DNA from: Enoplolaimus lenunculus
Taxonomy: Eukaryota > Nematoda > Enoplea > Enoplida > Thoracostomopsidae
Length of the DNA stretch: 64,000 nucleotides
Reading direction: 5' to 3'
Assembly: GCA_030248215.1 (NCBI GenBank)
Contig: JASANG010001088.1
Location: forward strand, 1-64,000
Part shown: one piece after another, positions 1 through 23,645 of the stretch
Numbering within the stretch: position 1 is the first letter of the stretch
Layout: each line of letters starts with the position of its first letter
The notes under the pieces: generated by a model
Told to the model about the DNA's origin: nothing
Databases searched by the model: none
What the model saw: the letters and a program-made list of their open reading frames with translations, nothing else
Made by a program: the position numbers and the translations under genes

Positions 1-1243
1 CTGCAAGTGTTTTTTAAAGGAACGGGCTGAAAGTTTTTTAAACGTAATTTTGTAAGCAATCAAAAGTAATCAGTCTTTTATTTTCAGAGCGTGACTTGAG
101 TTTCAGCAACACCAAACCGTGATAAGCCGTGCCAACTGACTAAAAATAGACTGTCCAGCCAAACTAATAGCAGTTCGCGAAATAAATGCCACTTTCCGAT
201 AATAATAACAATAGATTGCTTTGTAAACTGCACTCCAGTAAAATAATAATAACCATTCGCCAGCTAAATTTTCTCCAAAAATATAACCATTTGCTAAGTA
301 AATTCCAGTCCAAAAAGTAATAATCGCTAAATAAATTTCCAATTTGTGTGGTGCTCGGTATGAATCCATTTTGCATAATCGGAAAAGTCTGCAAGATTAA
401 CCAATTCGGCCAGTGAAGCAAGCATAATAATTTGCAAAATAAATTCCAGCGAAATATGCGCACTTGCTCAGAAACAATTATTTCGAGCCAGCATAAAAGT
501 TGCAATTGAAATTCCTGAATAAGCGAAAATGCTAATTGTTTTAGAAACAAAACGAAATTGGAATGTTACGTTAACCATTCAGAACCATAATTTGAATAAG
601 CTGCCATAAAGGAATCAATTTTGAAAACACGAAACGGAACCAAGCGATATCCATGATATACATAAATTAATCAATAACTGGAATGTGAATTATTTTAAAA
701 ATGGAAAGCAATGCAGGACATAGAGTCATTAAACACATCGGTGACATATCCGTCCGTTATGTTAGCATCGCCCCCGCGCGCGCAACAAAACTTAGACCCT
801 CGAATTGTAATTGCCGTTGGAAACAGAATAGAATATGACTTCGTGTAGCAGTTTCTGCCACAGCACGACACCTGTACACTAGAAGTAGAAGGTATTCTCT
901 CAATCTGCCATAAACTTCTGAACAATTGTACACAACACGTTTTAAATTTTTTACAGCGAGCACTGGACTGGACAAAAAATATTTATTGCATAAAAATTAT
1001 GCACGAGGTTTTGGCAGATTTGGTTTAACTTAAAAACTACCAGATTATGATTGTTATAGAACGTGGACCAACCTCCTGAAAGTTCGTTGTCATTGGTTTT
1101 CATAGGAACTTTCATGTTCGTAAGGCAAAAACACTACCAGTTCGAAACTGTTATAAAACGGGAATTTTCACCTGAAAGTATGTTGTTTTATTGTTAATGA
1201 AAACACAACCATTACTCAAAAAACATTCTCTATGAATTTTTAG
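1..1243. other. Intergenic or intronic stretch, no gene recognised
   Basis: AT-rich sequence. Positions 160-560 are rich in short AATAAT and AAATTCCAG words, so open frames there on the minus strand look like low-complexity artefacts. Positions 757-975 hold an open minus-strand frame with no recognisable domain and no convincing splice sites. The last bases (about 1225-1243) end in a T-rich run and AG that could be the acceptor of the following exon. Confidence 0.5.
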
Positions 1244-1966
1244 GGGATCAAATCGTTTTCATTCTTGTACAAAACGGCTATGTTAATGCATTTGTTGCAA
1301 TCATTGGCAAGTTTGATATTTTTGATTTGGAATCAGTCTTGCAATTCAATGGAAAACTTTTTAATTCAACGCTTAAGAGTTCACCAATACGGTGGAGCAT
1401 TGAAAAACGAATGTGTTAAATTGTCAATTTCTGCCGCGGTTGCTTACACGTTATTTTTGTCTGCCATAATGGGAACAAGTTTAGCGAGTGAATTACTTGG
1501 CTTGCAACTGCCTTACAACAGAACGTACGTACCAGGACGACTTGTCGAAGAGGGTTCAGTATTGGCACATGTCAGTAATGGATTGATGGGATTATTTACC
1601 AGTGTACCGCTGTTTTTATTTCAAAGTTATGTGGCTGCAATTTGTTACATACTGTATTATGAAGTGAAATATTTCAACAGACGATTCCGATTGGCATCCA
1701 CGATTGATATATGCAACAAACTGTACTATTATCGATACAAACACCAACAAATATCAAATTTATCGGACACTGCAAACGAAATTGTTGCCAATTACATCCT
1801 CTTACTGTATGGAGTAAATGTGCCGGCTTCATGCATTACAATGTTCGCAATGTTGGGAGCTGATTCTGATCGAATGGAGCATACACTTTTATTTGTTATA
1901 TGGACGTTACTTTATTTCACGCAAGCCTGTGTTATAAGCGTTCCAGCTTCTATGCTCTACCAAGAG
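1244..1966 (+). CDS. Gustatory-receptor-like 7TM chemoreceptor, one exon (partial)
   Basis: The frame is open from about 1244 to the stop ending at 2005. It probably represents one internal exon: a T-rich AG precedes it near 1243, and an AG|GTACAA donor lies at about 1966, leaving roughly 240 codons. Four hydrophobic helices are visible, including those containing AAVAYTLFLSAIMG, LFTSVPLFLFQSYVAAICYI, ANYILLLYGVNVPASC and LLFVIWTLLYFTQACVISV. Between the second and third sits EVKYFNRRF followed by a KHQQISNLSDTANEIVAN stretch, the E..xxN ... H..l..L...aN arrangement seen in insect Gr and nematode GUR/LITE-1-like receptors. The family's last helix with its TYxxxxxQF motif should be on a further exon; I did not find it. 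A membrane receptor for taste or light is the family role; the ligand is unknown. It could instead be another multi-pass receptor family or a decayed copy. Confidence 0.45.
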
Positions 1967-2005
1967 GTACAACAATATTATGTCGTAGCCACGGCACCAA
2001 TTTAG

Positions 2006-2737
2006 TCATATCGCCAATATGGCTAACCACACCAGCTATTGGACAGGGCGGTGGGCTTCAAGTTCATTACTTCAGGAATATACTTTAAAGACTTGAATAC
2101 GCTGTTGCGAATATAAACAACATTTACTTTGCGTAATAAATCGAATTCTGTAGGTAATGAACGTAATTAGGTCCTGAAAGTATTTATGCGATCTCATTAG
2201 GGTAACATGTCCGTTTTGATGTTAGACGCGCAGCCGAGCCGCGATTTCAACCTAAGTATATGGAGCGACTTAGTGGCTCTTGCACATTTTTCCTGCCGTA
2301 ATGGCCGCTGACGGGTAAGGATAAAGTTTGTAGCTACGAGAGAAAGTATCGGGGCTAATGCTTTGCACCACGCCAAAGAAAACTACCTATCTAAAATCTC
2401 TATACTACAAAGATAGATGTGTCTTGTGTGGTTTTCGTACGATATGTGAAAGTATATATTGTTTTCTAACTGCACGATTTTAGGCAGCTATAATCGGTAG
2501 TACCTGTTATGTTTTTAACTTTTAGGCATACAAAGTTATCTATACTTTGGAAGACATTGGAAACAGACGTGATATAACAGATTCTTCTGCACGAATACCG
2601 GATGCAACCAATTGGGTAAAGCATCAGATACTTATATCTCTATATACATGTACATAGATATTTATATATACATATATAATATATAATATATAGGCCCATA
2701 TTACTTTAAGAGGCGCGTAGCTTGCAAATGATCCTTC
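2006..2737. other. No gene seen; short AT microsatellite
   Basis: No coding potential recognised. Positions 2640-2694 form a degenerate ATATAC/ATATAT microsatellite. Positions 2220-2340 are somewhat more GC-rich and may be an old repeat, but I could not match them to another copy in the window. Confidence 0.4.
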
Positions 2738-2900
2738 CGTGGCTTAAGGTACCCAAAGTGTTTACGTGACAGAGTTTAACATCTAACGCCGATGCATTGT
2801 TAACACTTTCACAACGAGCCTATTATACTTTCCGCTTTTATAGCGTTGTATACATTTGCAATATTTACTTGGCTTCAGGAAATTTCAAGGTTTGGAAAGT
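2738..2900. repeat. Dispersed repeat, copy 1 (second copy at 51561-51720)
   Basis: The two stretches share a run of matching words in the same order: AAGGTAyCCAAAGTG, GACAyCTmACGCCGATGCATT, a T-rich tract, TAGCGTTGT, and TTGCAATATTT. They are separated by 49 kb, so this is an interspersed family with divergent copies. The family is not recognised; no ends or coding capacity are visible. Confidence 0.5.
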
Positions 2901-3062
2901 CTCGGTTTCTTGAGTGTCAGTCGTTTGGAACCGACTTTAGAAATAATTTCTTTTGAAATTTTATGTTTTTCGCTGATGACCAAAAGTTGACCGAGGCCGA
3001 GACATGTTATTTCCGGTCTCCGCCCACCCAAAGCTCGGAAATAACCTATTGTTTTTGCTTAC

Positions 3063-3104
3063 TAGACCCATTTTTACACTGAATTTAGGCTTAGCCTAAG
3101 GAAT
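3063..3104. repeat. Short dispersed repeat with TTAGGCTTAGCCTAAGG palindrome
   Basis: The segment is repeated at 52477-52520 (AGACCyrTTTTTACrCTGAA, then TTAGGsCTTAGCCTAAGGAAT). The core GGCTTAGCC is a short palindrome related to the TTAGGC-like words found elsewhere in the window. Confidence 0.4.
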
Positions 3105-3294
3105 GTGCTGCTGATTTTTCTGCGTTATTGTTACCCGTCACATTCAGAAATCTGCAATACATGTGTGGCAGAAAAATATGTAAGTATGTCAGTTTTATTG
3201 TACTTGGGGCGGCCAATGTTGCTTTAAAGGCCGTCCCATTTTCCAGGGACTGCAATGTACCAGGAGTACATTCCAAAAATATAATTGAAACGGC

Positions 3295-3545
3295 GGGACA
3301 GTTGGGACAGATAATACAGTGGGACAGATGGAACATTTGGGACAGTTGGGACAGATGGGAAATATATATGAGACAGCGGGACACATGGGACAGTTGGGAC
3401 ACTTGGGACAGTTGGACCGATGGGACAGTTGGAACAGATGGGACAGTTGGATAGATGGGAGTTGGGACAGATGGGACACTTGGGACAGATGGGGCAGTTG
3501 GAACAGTTGGGACAGATAGGACAGTTGGGAAAGGCGGGACAATTA
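3295..3545. repeat. Minisatellite, 10-bp unit GGGACAGTTG/GGGACAGATG
   Basis: About 25 head-to-tail units of GGGACAG(T/A)TG with scattered substitutions. The open frames here on both strands (Trp/Gln/Leu or Ser/Pro/Cys repeats) are by-products of the short unit and not genes. The same unit reappears as three copies at about 5202-5225, just before the AT microsatellite. Confidence 0.85.
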
Positions 3546-4074
3546 TGCACCATCCACAATAAGCTGAGTAGACCGTGTGGAAAATTAATTTTTCAATTTC
3601 CAAAACAGATTTATTTTGATACACCTAGTGGGAAATTGATTTCACAATTTTAACGTATAAGGAAATGGTAAATTGAAACTTCATGGAGTTTGAGGAATTG
3701 AATTTGAACTTTAAAACAACAGTTTTCAATTTCCCCTTTGATTGTTTTGAACATTAAACAAACAGTTTTCAATTTCCCCTTTGATTGTTTTGAACTTTAA
3801 ACAAACAGTAAATTGGATTTTCAAATATTACTACAAATGGTAAATTGAATTTTGAAAATTTAAAGTGAAACCTGAATGGTTTAAGTTAAATTTTGCTACA
3901 GGGAAATTGAATTTGAACATTTTAAGAAACGAATTCTATTTCCTTGTACCGTAACAAATTTTTAGCTTCCGGTGACCTTTGTTGTTTACCTACATCAAAG
4001 ACATGTGTGTTTTGATATTTCACACAAAACCACGCATAAGAACATTGCCGCAGACCGGATATCCACGGCTTAGG

Positions 4075-4640
4075 ATTAGGCTTAGGCTTGGGATTAAGTT
4101 AAGGAAGGTTAAACCTTAGGATTAGGTTAGGGAAGGTTAACGCTAAGGATTAGGCTAATAGCCTCTGATCCGATACGCACTCTTAATTGGATGGTTAAGG
4201 CCCTAATAGGCTAATAGCCCGCTGATCTGATACGTACTCACTGACTGAAACTTTATAACTATAGACTTAAAATCAACTGAACGAACAGCTACACCGAACT
4301 TCAAATTAACTGTAGTTCACCTTAATATTTTAATATTTGTTTTGTAAACTTCACCTTTGTTTTGTTTACGAAAGAGTAGGACGCCTCTTTACCCAATACG
4401 GACTTGTTCTAAAACTGAAATTTAGTAGATTTCAGATAAGGTTGTGGTTTAGATAATGTTCAGGCTTAAGCTTATGTAAGGGAAAGATCAGGCTTAGGCT
4501 AGGATTATGTAGGTTATGCTTACGCTTATGCAAGAAAACGATCAGGCTTGGGCTAGGATTATGTAGGTTATGCTTACGCTTATGCAAGGGAAAGATCAGG
4601 CTTAGGCTAGGATTATGTAGGTAGATAGCACTAATGGACC
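4075..4640. repeat. Degenerate TTAGGC-like arrays and a 60-bp-scale tandem repeat
   Basis: Positions 4075-4160 read as decayed TTAGGC units (for example GATTAGGCTTAGGCTTGGG). Positions 4460-4630 hold about three imperfect copies of a unit containing GATCAGGCTTrGGCTAGG, ATTATGTAGGTTATGC and TTACGCTTATGCAAG. TTAGGC is the telomere unit of most nematodes, but these are short, interstitial and degraded. Confidence 0.55.
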
Positions 4641-5221
4641 TATGTAGGTAGCACTCTGGTCAGATACGCCCTTGTTCTAAAACTGAAAACTGTATACGCC
4701 CTTGTTCTAAAACTGAAAACTGTATTCTTCCTACTTCAACTTGATTGACCTCAACGTTTCCTAGTCTTTCTTTACCTACCTCGGCGCTGGTTGGCCTCAA
4801 CGCTTTCGAGTCTGTCTGATTGACCTCGACGCTTTCTAGTCGGTCTAACAAAGCAAATATAAATTCTGTTTAAAACGTAAAATTTGTGAAATTTTCCTCA
4901 ACTCAAAGACAGGGGTCGTTTATTAATTTATAGGGAATGTATGTTATCTACACAATAAATTTCAATTTCCCACTACCTATAAAATTTATTGTGTTGCAAA
5001 ATTTATCAAAATTGCAATTGAAAATAAAATTTTTATTCAATTTCCAACTACTCATTTTGAACTTTAAACTAAAAGGGAAATTGATTTGTGAATTTTAAAG
5101 TACGAGGAAATTGTATTTTACAATTTCAGACTGAATAGGGATTTGAACTTATAGTTTAATGTGTTCTATTTCAATTTCCATTTCACTTTTAAATATCGAG
5201 GGACAGATGGGACAGTTGGGA

Positions 5222-5372
5222 CAGATACATGTGTATATATGTATATAATATATATGTATATATATGTATATAATATATATGTGTATATATGTATGTATAT
5301 ATGTATATTTGTGTATATATTATATACATATATATACACATATATATGTGTATATATGTATATATTTTATAT
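5222..5372. repeat. AT-rich microsatellite (GTATATAT type)
   Basis: A run of alternating purine-pyrimidine TATATGTATATA words with GTGTATAT interruptions. The Tyr/Ile/Met-rich open frames here are artefacts. Confidence 0.85.
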
Positions 5373-5483
5373 ACCTACGTAAATATATCTGCCTGTGCAT
5401 ATGTAAACAGGAGCACAAAAGTGTGCACTCCGAGTATATTTGTGTCCTGGGCAATTGGGACGGCCTTTATAGTAACATGGGCC

Positions 5484-8288
5484 GTACTTGGTATAAATAC
5501 GAATGATGATCTATATTGTTGAGACGGATTGGAGGCCACCCTTTTTAAAATAAGTCAAGTTCTCGTGATAATTATTTTGCAATTGATTTTGCTTTAATAT
5601 TTGGTCGGGAAGTAAGTTCAAAAAATTTCTGCCTAGCTATTATCTTGAATAGAAATTTACTGCCAAACCCCAGTGCACAAAATTGGAGCTTAGGTTTTAG
5701 TTTTACAGAAACCGACCCCGGCTCTCAGGTAAGAATCATTCCGGATTTTACAATTTCTGTTCAAATTTCACTTGTTATCTCGGCAGCTTTATTTGCATGG
5801 GTGTTATAGGTGTTACGTACGTAACACGTTTATATACAAAGTCATGTTTGTGGTATGAAACGCATAGATACCTTGTTACTTATAAACGTTGCCCATGAAA
5901 GTTTTAACAACGTAATAAACGGAGGAGTGCATAAAGTCGGTAGCTTGATTACAAGTGAGCGTATGGACTATTGGGCAATGGTCCTACTGCAACTTGAGAC
6001 TAGTTAATAGTTACAAATCAGATTTCTTTTCACTAATAAACTTTAGTTCGCCATTTTTTATGACATTTTCTAAAGTAGCTGAAAATACTGTAACTTTTGT
6101 CCATTGCGCGTTTAAATGTACTTTCGAGCTAGAATTCGAATTTGGGTTATGCATCTCACGCAGTTAAATTTTTGTGGTCTAATTCATGGGAATTGCATAT
6201 TTACCCCATCTTTATGACCGTTTCCGGTGCTACTTCTTGAAAACTCAGTTGTTCTGTACAAATTTTGTATCCTGAACCGGAACACCAATTTGTCTCAGTT
6301 TAGTTTCTGCAACGTGGAATTTTTTGATGGGATAAAAGATATCTAAAACGGGGTATGGAAAATTTTCGTACATCTCCACAATTATGCTATGCTACTCAAC
6401 AAAGCCAGTTTTTGTGAAACAAAATTTTTTGAAAATTTTAGGCATTTCAAGACTTCACGCTTTTCCGTCAGCAATTGGCAAATGCACCAATTGGAATAAC
6501 CGCTGGAAATTTCTTCGTAATCACAAAATCTTTCCTATTATCAGTAAGCAAGTTTGGCTAGTTGTTTTATAAAATTAATCTGATGACATCTAGTATCAAG
6601 TAATAGTTTTCCGCTGAACAAATAACCAAATACTGTTATAGTAGATTAGATTATATTAATGTTTTATACGTTTACGTGTGCTAACTCAGGTTTAAGTATA
6701 AAGATAAAAACTAATGTGATTGAGGTACACAATCAAATTTGACGTCATTTACAAATATATATCGCTTAATAGGATACGATTTTAACAATATTTATGTTTG
6801 CTATGCATCATTTCGTGTTTTTTCAGCTTGTATCAATCGTTATCACGTTTTTAACGTTGATAATCCAAACAAATTCGGCAGGTCAAGGCGAATGCATTTG
6901 CAACTGCACATCTCACAAAATTAACATTTTCAAAAACACATCATCATAGTAACCAAAATTTTATGCATGCTTTTTTGCTGTGGTGCAGCACCGCATATCT
7001 GCAACCTCGCATCTCCGTACTCTGCTTCAACGTTATGAAGAAAATGTGACACCTCATCTTAGAATATTCTTGCATTTTAATGAATACAACAAAATTGTTA
7101 ACTTAAACCTTCGACTGCACTGTGGCTTAGATTTGAAAACGACCCATATATTATATACTTAAGCGGATAAAGTCCCTTTAGTATAAAAGTTTCAAAGACA
7201 TTTAACTTTTCTGCCAACACAATTGAGGCATACAAATGTGCACCTTGGTTTCTAAAATTTTTAATAAAAATGGCGGATGCGCCGAAATTTTTTAAATTTG
7301 GGGTGTATTTCGAAATTTTATTTCATAGCGAACAAATTGCTGCATGTTTATACTGAAAAATTGAGAGATATTTACGTGATACATAACTAATTTTGAGCGT
7401 AAAATAACACACATTTCGTTATTTCAATGACGGAAACGGATTCCCGGTTTTACCGTAAACGAATATCCGGGAAGGCAAAGGCAAATAATACTTCAAAAAT
7501 ATAGTAGCTAGCTTTTGGTGTTACATTAATTGGTTAAACCAACACAATTATTTTGCTCTAACAGCAGTACTCGGTCATAAAAATATTTATCTTAGAACTG
7601 CTGGCTCTTTTACGTTCACTGAGATCGTTTTGCATATCAGAGCAGCTTCAGTGGATGTTACGAATTAAATTATGTGCTTGCAACAAAAACTGCGATTCTG
7701 AAATACCAAACACTCAAAATAAAGTTCGGAATATACGAAATGAAAAATCTGATCCGGATATAGATATCCGAATAAATATCCTGCAAGAATAAATCTGATC
7801 CGGATATAGATATCCGGATAAATATCCTGCAAGAATTACCGCATACCCAGATATAAAAAATTACCGATGCCCATTAATACTGAACTCATTCACATATTTA
7901 TGTTGTCTGCAACACTCGCAAATTATAACTTATGACAAAAAATTTCAAAGTATAAACTTTTTGAAATCGCGTATTTATAATCAAATACAACATATGGATG
8001 ACGGAGAAAACACTAAAGCACTAAAGCAGAGCGCACATAGCAAGTCTTAATTGATAGCTAATAAAAAGTTTTAACACGCCATCATTGCAGCGTGTTTTGA
8101 AAATAATAAAACTCAGAAAAACGTTCAAATGAATGATATTTATAGAAAACGAAAAGAGTATCTCGAATATTTCACTGTATAAAGAGCAATGACATAATGT
8201 ATTCGTAATTGCAAATGCAAACTATTATCCGTTACCAGTTACTTAAAACAACAGCCTTACCACAAATAAAGTTAAATTTATTTTGAAA
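5484..8288. other. Intergenic, no gene recognised; small tandem duplication
   Basis: AT-rich sequence without a frame I can assign. Positions 7745-7836 contain two copies of a 46-bp unit (core GATCCGGATATAGATATCCG), made of the same CCGGAT/ATCCGG words found in the hAT-like MITEs elsewhere in the window. This stretch lies downstream of the PRPF40 stop codon. A minus-strand AATAAA at 8277-8282, a few bases past that stop, is a good polyadenylation signal candidate. Confidence 0.5.
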
Positions 8289-21340
<13,052 letters not shown>

Positions 21341-21824
21341 GTCTAATTTTAGCCAAATACACAGTAAAATGTAAATAGCTAAAATATTTAGAAGAAATTT
21401 TAAGCTATAGAAATTATCGGTACCATTTTCATGTGCAGTTTAGCGTAAACGCGTGCTCAAAAAATGAATTTTCCACCAATTTGGATCACCAGCGCGCAAA
21501 ACAGACATACAAAGTACCATGGTTATCGAAAATTCGTTAATTAAATGTTCATGGTTTAACTGTAAATCGCTTGTGAATCATTCAATTATTCAATAGTTCA
21601 GTTTGAAATAAAAATGACCACCAAATTTATCCGATCTTAAAAAATTCAGGGCGCATTTACTACTTTTCACTAAAATTTCTGAAATCTCGGTAAGGCAAAA
21701 AACATCTTTTGAACCTTTACACTTCAATTTACTACCCGGTTACACATTCCAATGAACCTTTGCATTTTTCGTTGTTTCTAAAGAAAAATTAGAAATTCAA
21801 AGCCATACATGCAGCTGTTGAGCT
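21341..21824. other. Upstream region of PRPF40
   Basis: Non-coding. It should contain the 5' UTR and promoter of PRPF40. No TATA box, initiator or other element could be assigned with confidence. Confidence 0.4.
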
Positions 21825-22300
21825 GAGAGAAACTCCGAGCGAAGCTCGGAGTTTCGCGTAGCGTTTTATGCTTTGTACTCTGGAGTAGAAAGGTGGATGT
21901 CCATCCGTCCGTCCGAAAAGAATCTCAGGAACGGCTGAACCAAACTTTGAAAAACTTTTTTCTGTTCGAAAGCCAATTATCCTGGAGTGTTAACGTCGCA
22001 TTGGGGTTTTAAACTTTTAAGTCGTTTATTAGCTACAGGCTAATTTGCATAGTTAGTTAAGCCTAAATTAGGACTTTCTACATTATTTCACTAATTATTA
22101 GATACAAACAATCTAATTTCAGCAATAAAGGGTTTTTGGGTGCGAGGAATCTAAACAGACTGTTTACAAACCTCCAAAACCGATAATTGTGTAGTTAGCT
22201 ATGAATAATTAGCTAATAAGTAATTTGCATATTACCTTAATTGCTTACGTGTGTTCGAGCTTCACTCAATAAATGTAGTCCCACTACGACTGGTTGTATA
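21825..22300. repeat. Inverted partner of the PRPF40 intronic repeat
   Basis: On the minus strand this repeats the material of 16835-17625: CAGTCGTAGTGGGACTACA at one end, the TTGTAAACA/GGAGG..AAACC middle (fewer internal units), then the GGACGGACGGATGGACATCC stretch and CGAAACTCCGAGCTTCGC. The two copies face each other across about 4.2 kb of PRPF40, so they could in principle pair in DNA or RNA. Confidence 0.7.
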
Positions 22301-23371
22301 AGTTTTGCAAAACTATATATTTCTGTGCGTTTCGCTTTAACTTTTAAAAATGTCGTAATTTCTTGAAAAAATAAGCCGTTCGCAACTGGGGGAATGGGGC
22401 CTCACTTACCAAAAGCCACCCCCACTTAAGATTTCCCCCGGTTCAGTCCCCCACTCAAGATTTCTCCACATTTTACGTTCCTTACATTTTTGCGAAAATC
22501 AGTATGGACTAAATATACCCTCTCCCCTCGATCATGTCTTTATTTGTTTATTATTATATGGTTGTTTTTGACTTTAGGGTTTTTTGTAGGCGTAGCTAAA
22601 CACTCACACTCACTAGTGCAAATGACCCTTTATTAAAAATTTTACAACCCACCACTCAGAAACTACCCCCGGTAGCGAACCGGGTCCCCGTTGATGCCAC
22701 ATCATTCCACCGCAACCCAGCGAATGCCCAGAAGCTAAAAAACGAAAAATTTTAACAACACGGCGTAATCTTGCTAAAATTAGCGAACTAGGCACCTAAA
22801 TATCTTAAATACTTAATTACTCTAACTGTTGGCTTCGCCTCCGGCCGATAGGTTTAACCTGTGGTTTCATTTTTTCTCTTCCGGTTGCATCTGCTAGATA
22901 GGTAGCATGGGAAAATTCAAAAGAAACTTGATATTGATTGCCAAAAAACACAATGACCGAATCCTCGCATAGGGCCTATTTCAACCCCAGAATATTGAAC
23001 AAAAACTTGGGTTTGCTAAACGCGAATAGCTCGATTTTCTGCCGGAGGCAGACTTCCAGTTTTGGACTGCCCCAAAATGTTGCGATTTGCTCTGTTGATA
23101 AGAGTCATAGCATATGGTTCTAAATTTATTCACTAAATGCGTAAGATAGCGTAAATTAAACAGACGCACAAACACGTAACTAAAAAATTCACTAAAAATG
23201 GCATCACTTGTTTTTGTCGGTTACTTAAGGCCGAAAATTTATCATTTTCAAAGACTAATTTTTCGGCTTCTAGAGAACATGTCCGACGGACATGCTGGAA
23301 ACAAAATGAAACAAACAATTTGATTCTAAGGTAAGCAGCATTATATAGAGCCCTTGACAGAAATTTTGCTT
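22301..23371. other. Intergenic, no gene recognised; possible tRNA-like scrap
   Basis: Positions 22380-22500 are rich in CCCCCACTyAAGATTT words. On the minus strand, positions 22669-22740 include CCCGGTTCGCTACCGGGG, which looks like a tRNA T-arm with B box, but no complete cloverleaf follows. This may be the remains of a SINE head. Confidence 0.35.
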
Positions 23372-23444
23372 CGGATGCGGTGGGACTCGAACACACGACG
23401 TACGGATTACCAGTCCGCTGTTCTAACCACTGAGCTACGTAACC
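23372..23444 (-). tRNA. tRNA-Thr(GGT)-like gene, with stem mismatches
   Basis: The 73-nt minus-strand sequence has the A box TAGCTCAGTGGTTAGAA, an anticodon arm GCGGA-CTGGTAA-TCCGT (anticodon GGT, threonine) and the B box GTTCGAGTCCC. The anticodon stem is intact apart from a G-T pair. The acceptor stem GGTTACG/CGCATCC has two mismatches, and the D and T stems one each, so it may be a tRNA pseudogene or a tRNA-derived repeat head. The overlapping minus-strand open frame is the well-known spurious translation of a tRNA gene. Confidence 0.6.
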
Positions 23445-23645
23445 ATGCAAAGTTTTCGCTACAATGACTTCATATACCGCGAGTTTGGTACTTAAAACAT
23501 GAAAAGTTACAATATCAGTAGCGAAAATGCTTTGCCGACGAACAGAACAAGATCACATACCATGTGTGTAAGTGTAAGCATATAAAAATTTCGTTACTAA
23601 TGTATATTATATACTTCACGTATTGTTTCAATTTAAATATTATTC

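Larger units (their letters stand above)
3211..5483. repeat. 2.3-kb segment bounded by 34-bp inverted repeats (DNA-transposon-like)
   Basis: Positions 3211-3244 and the reverse complement of 5450-5483 match at 29 of 34 bases, sharing the uninterrupted core TAAAGGCCGTCCCA. The inverted ends enclose a minisatellite (3295-3545), AT-rich degenerate repeats of the GGAAATTGAATTTGAAC kind (3640-3930 and 4960-5190), TTAGGC-like arrays (4075-4640), a second scrap of the minisatellite (about 5202-5225) and an AT microsatellite. No transposase frame was recognised, so if this is a transposon it is non-autonomous. Target-site duplications were not identified. Alternatively the two ends are independent insertions of the same small element in opposite orientation. 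Confidence 0.4.

Noticed and set aside
103-975. Minus-strand frames of 72-128 codons near the window start
   Set aside because: Low-complexity AT text with no domain, no convincing splice sites and no support from neighbours.
3091-3653. Several 66-177 codon frames on both strands rich in Ser/Pro/Cys or Trp/Gln/Gly
   Set aside because: They translate the 10-bp minisatellite in different frames and are not genes.
5161-5522. Tyr/Ile-rich frames of 73-80 codons
   Set aside because: They translate an alternating AT microsatellite.
22300-22500. CCCCCAC-rich stretch considered as a CRISPR-like or regulatory array
   Set aside because: Only a few imperfect repeats with no spacers, in an animal genome; no support.
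23133-23450. 105-codon minus-strand frame starting MHGYVAQWLEQRTGNPYVV
   Set aside because: This is the well-known spurious translation across a tRNA gene; the tRNA-like gene at 23372-23444 explains it.
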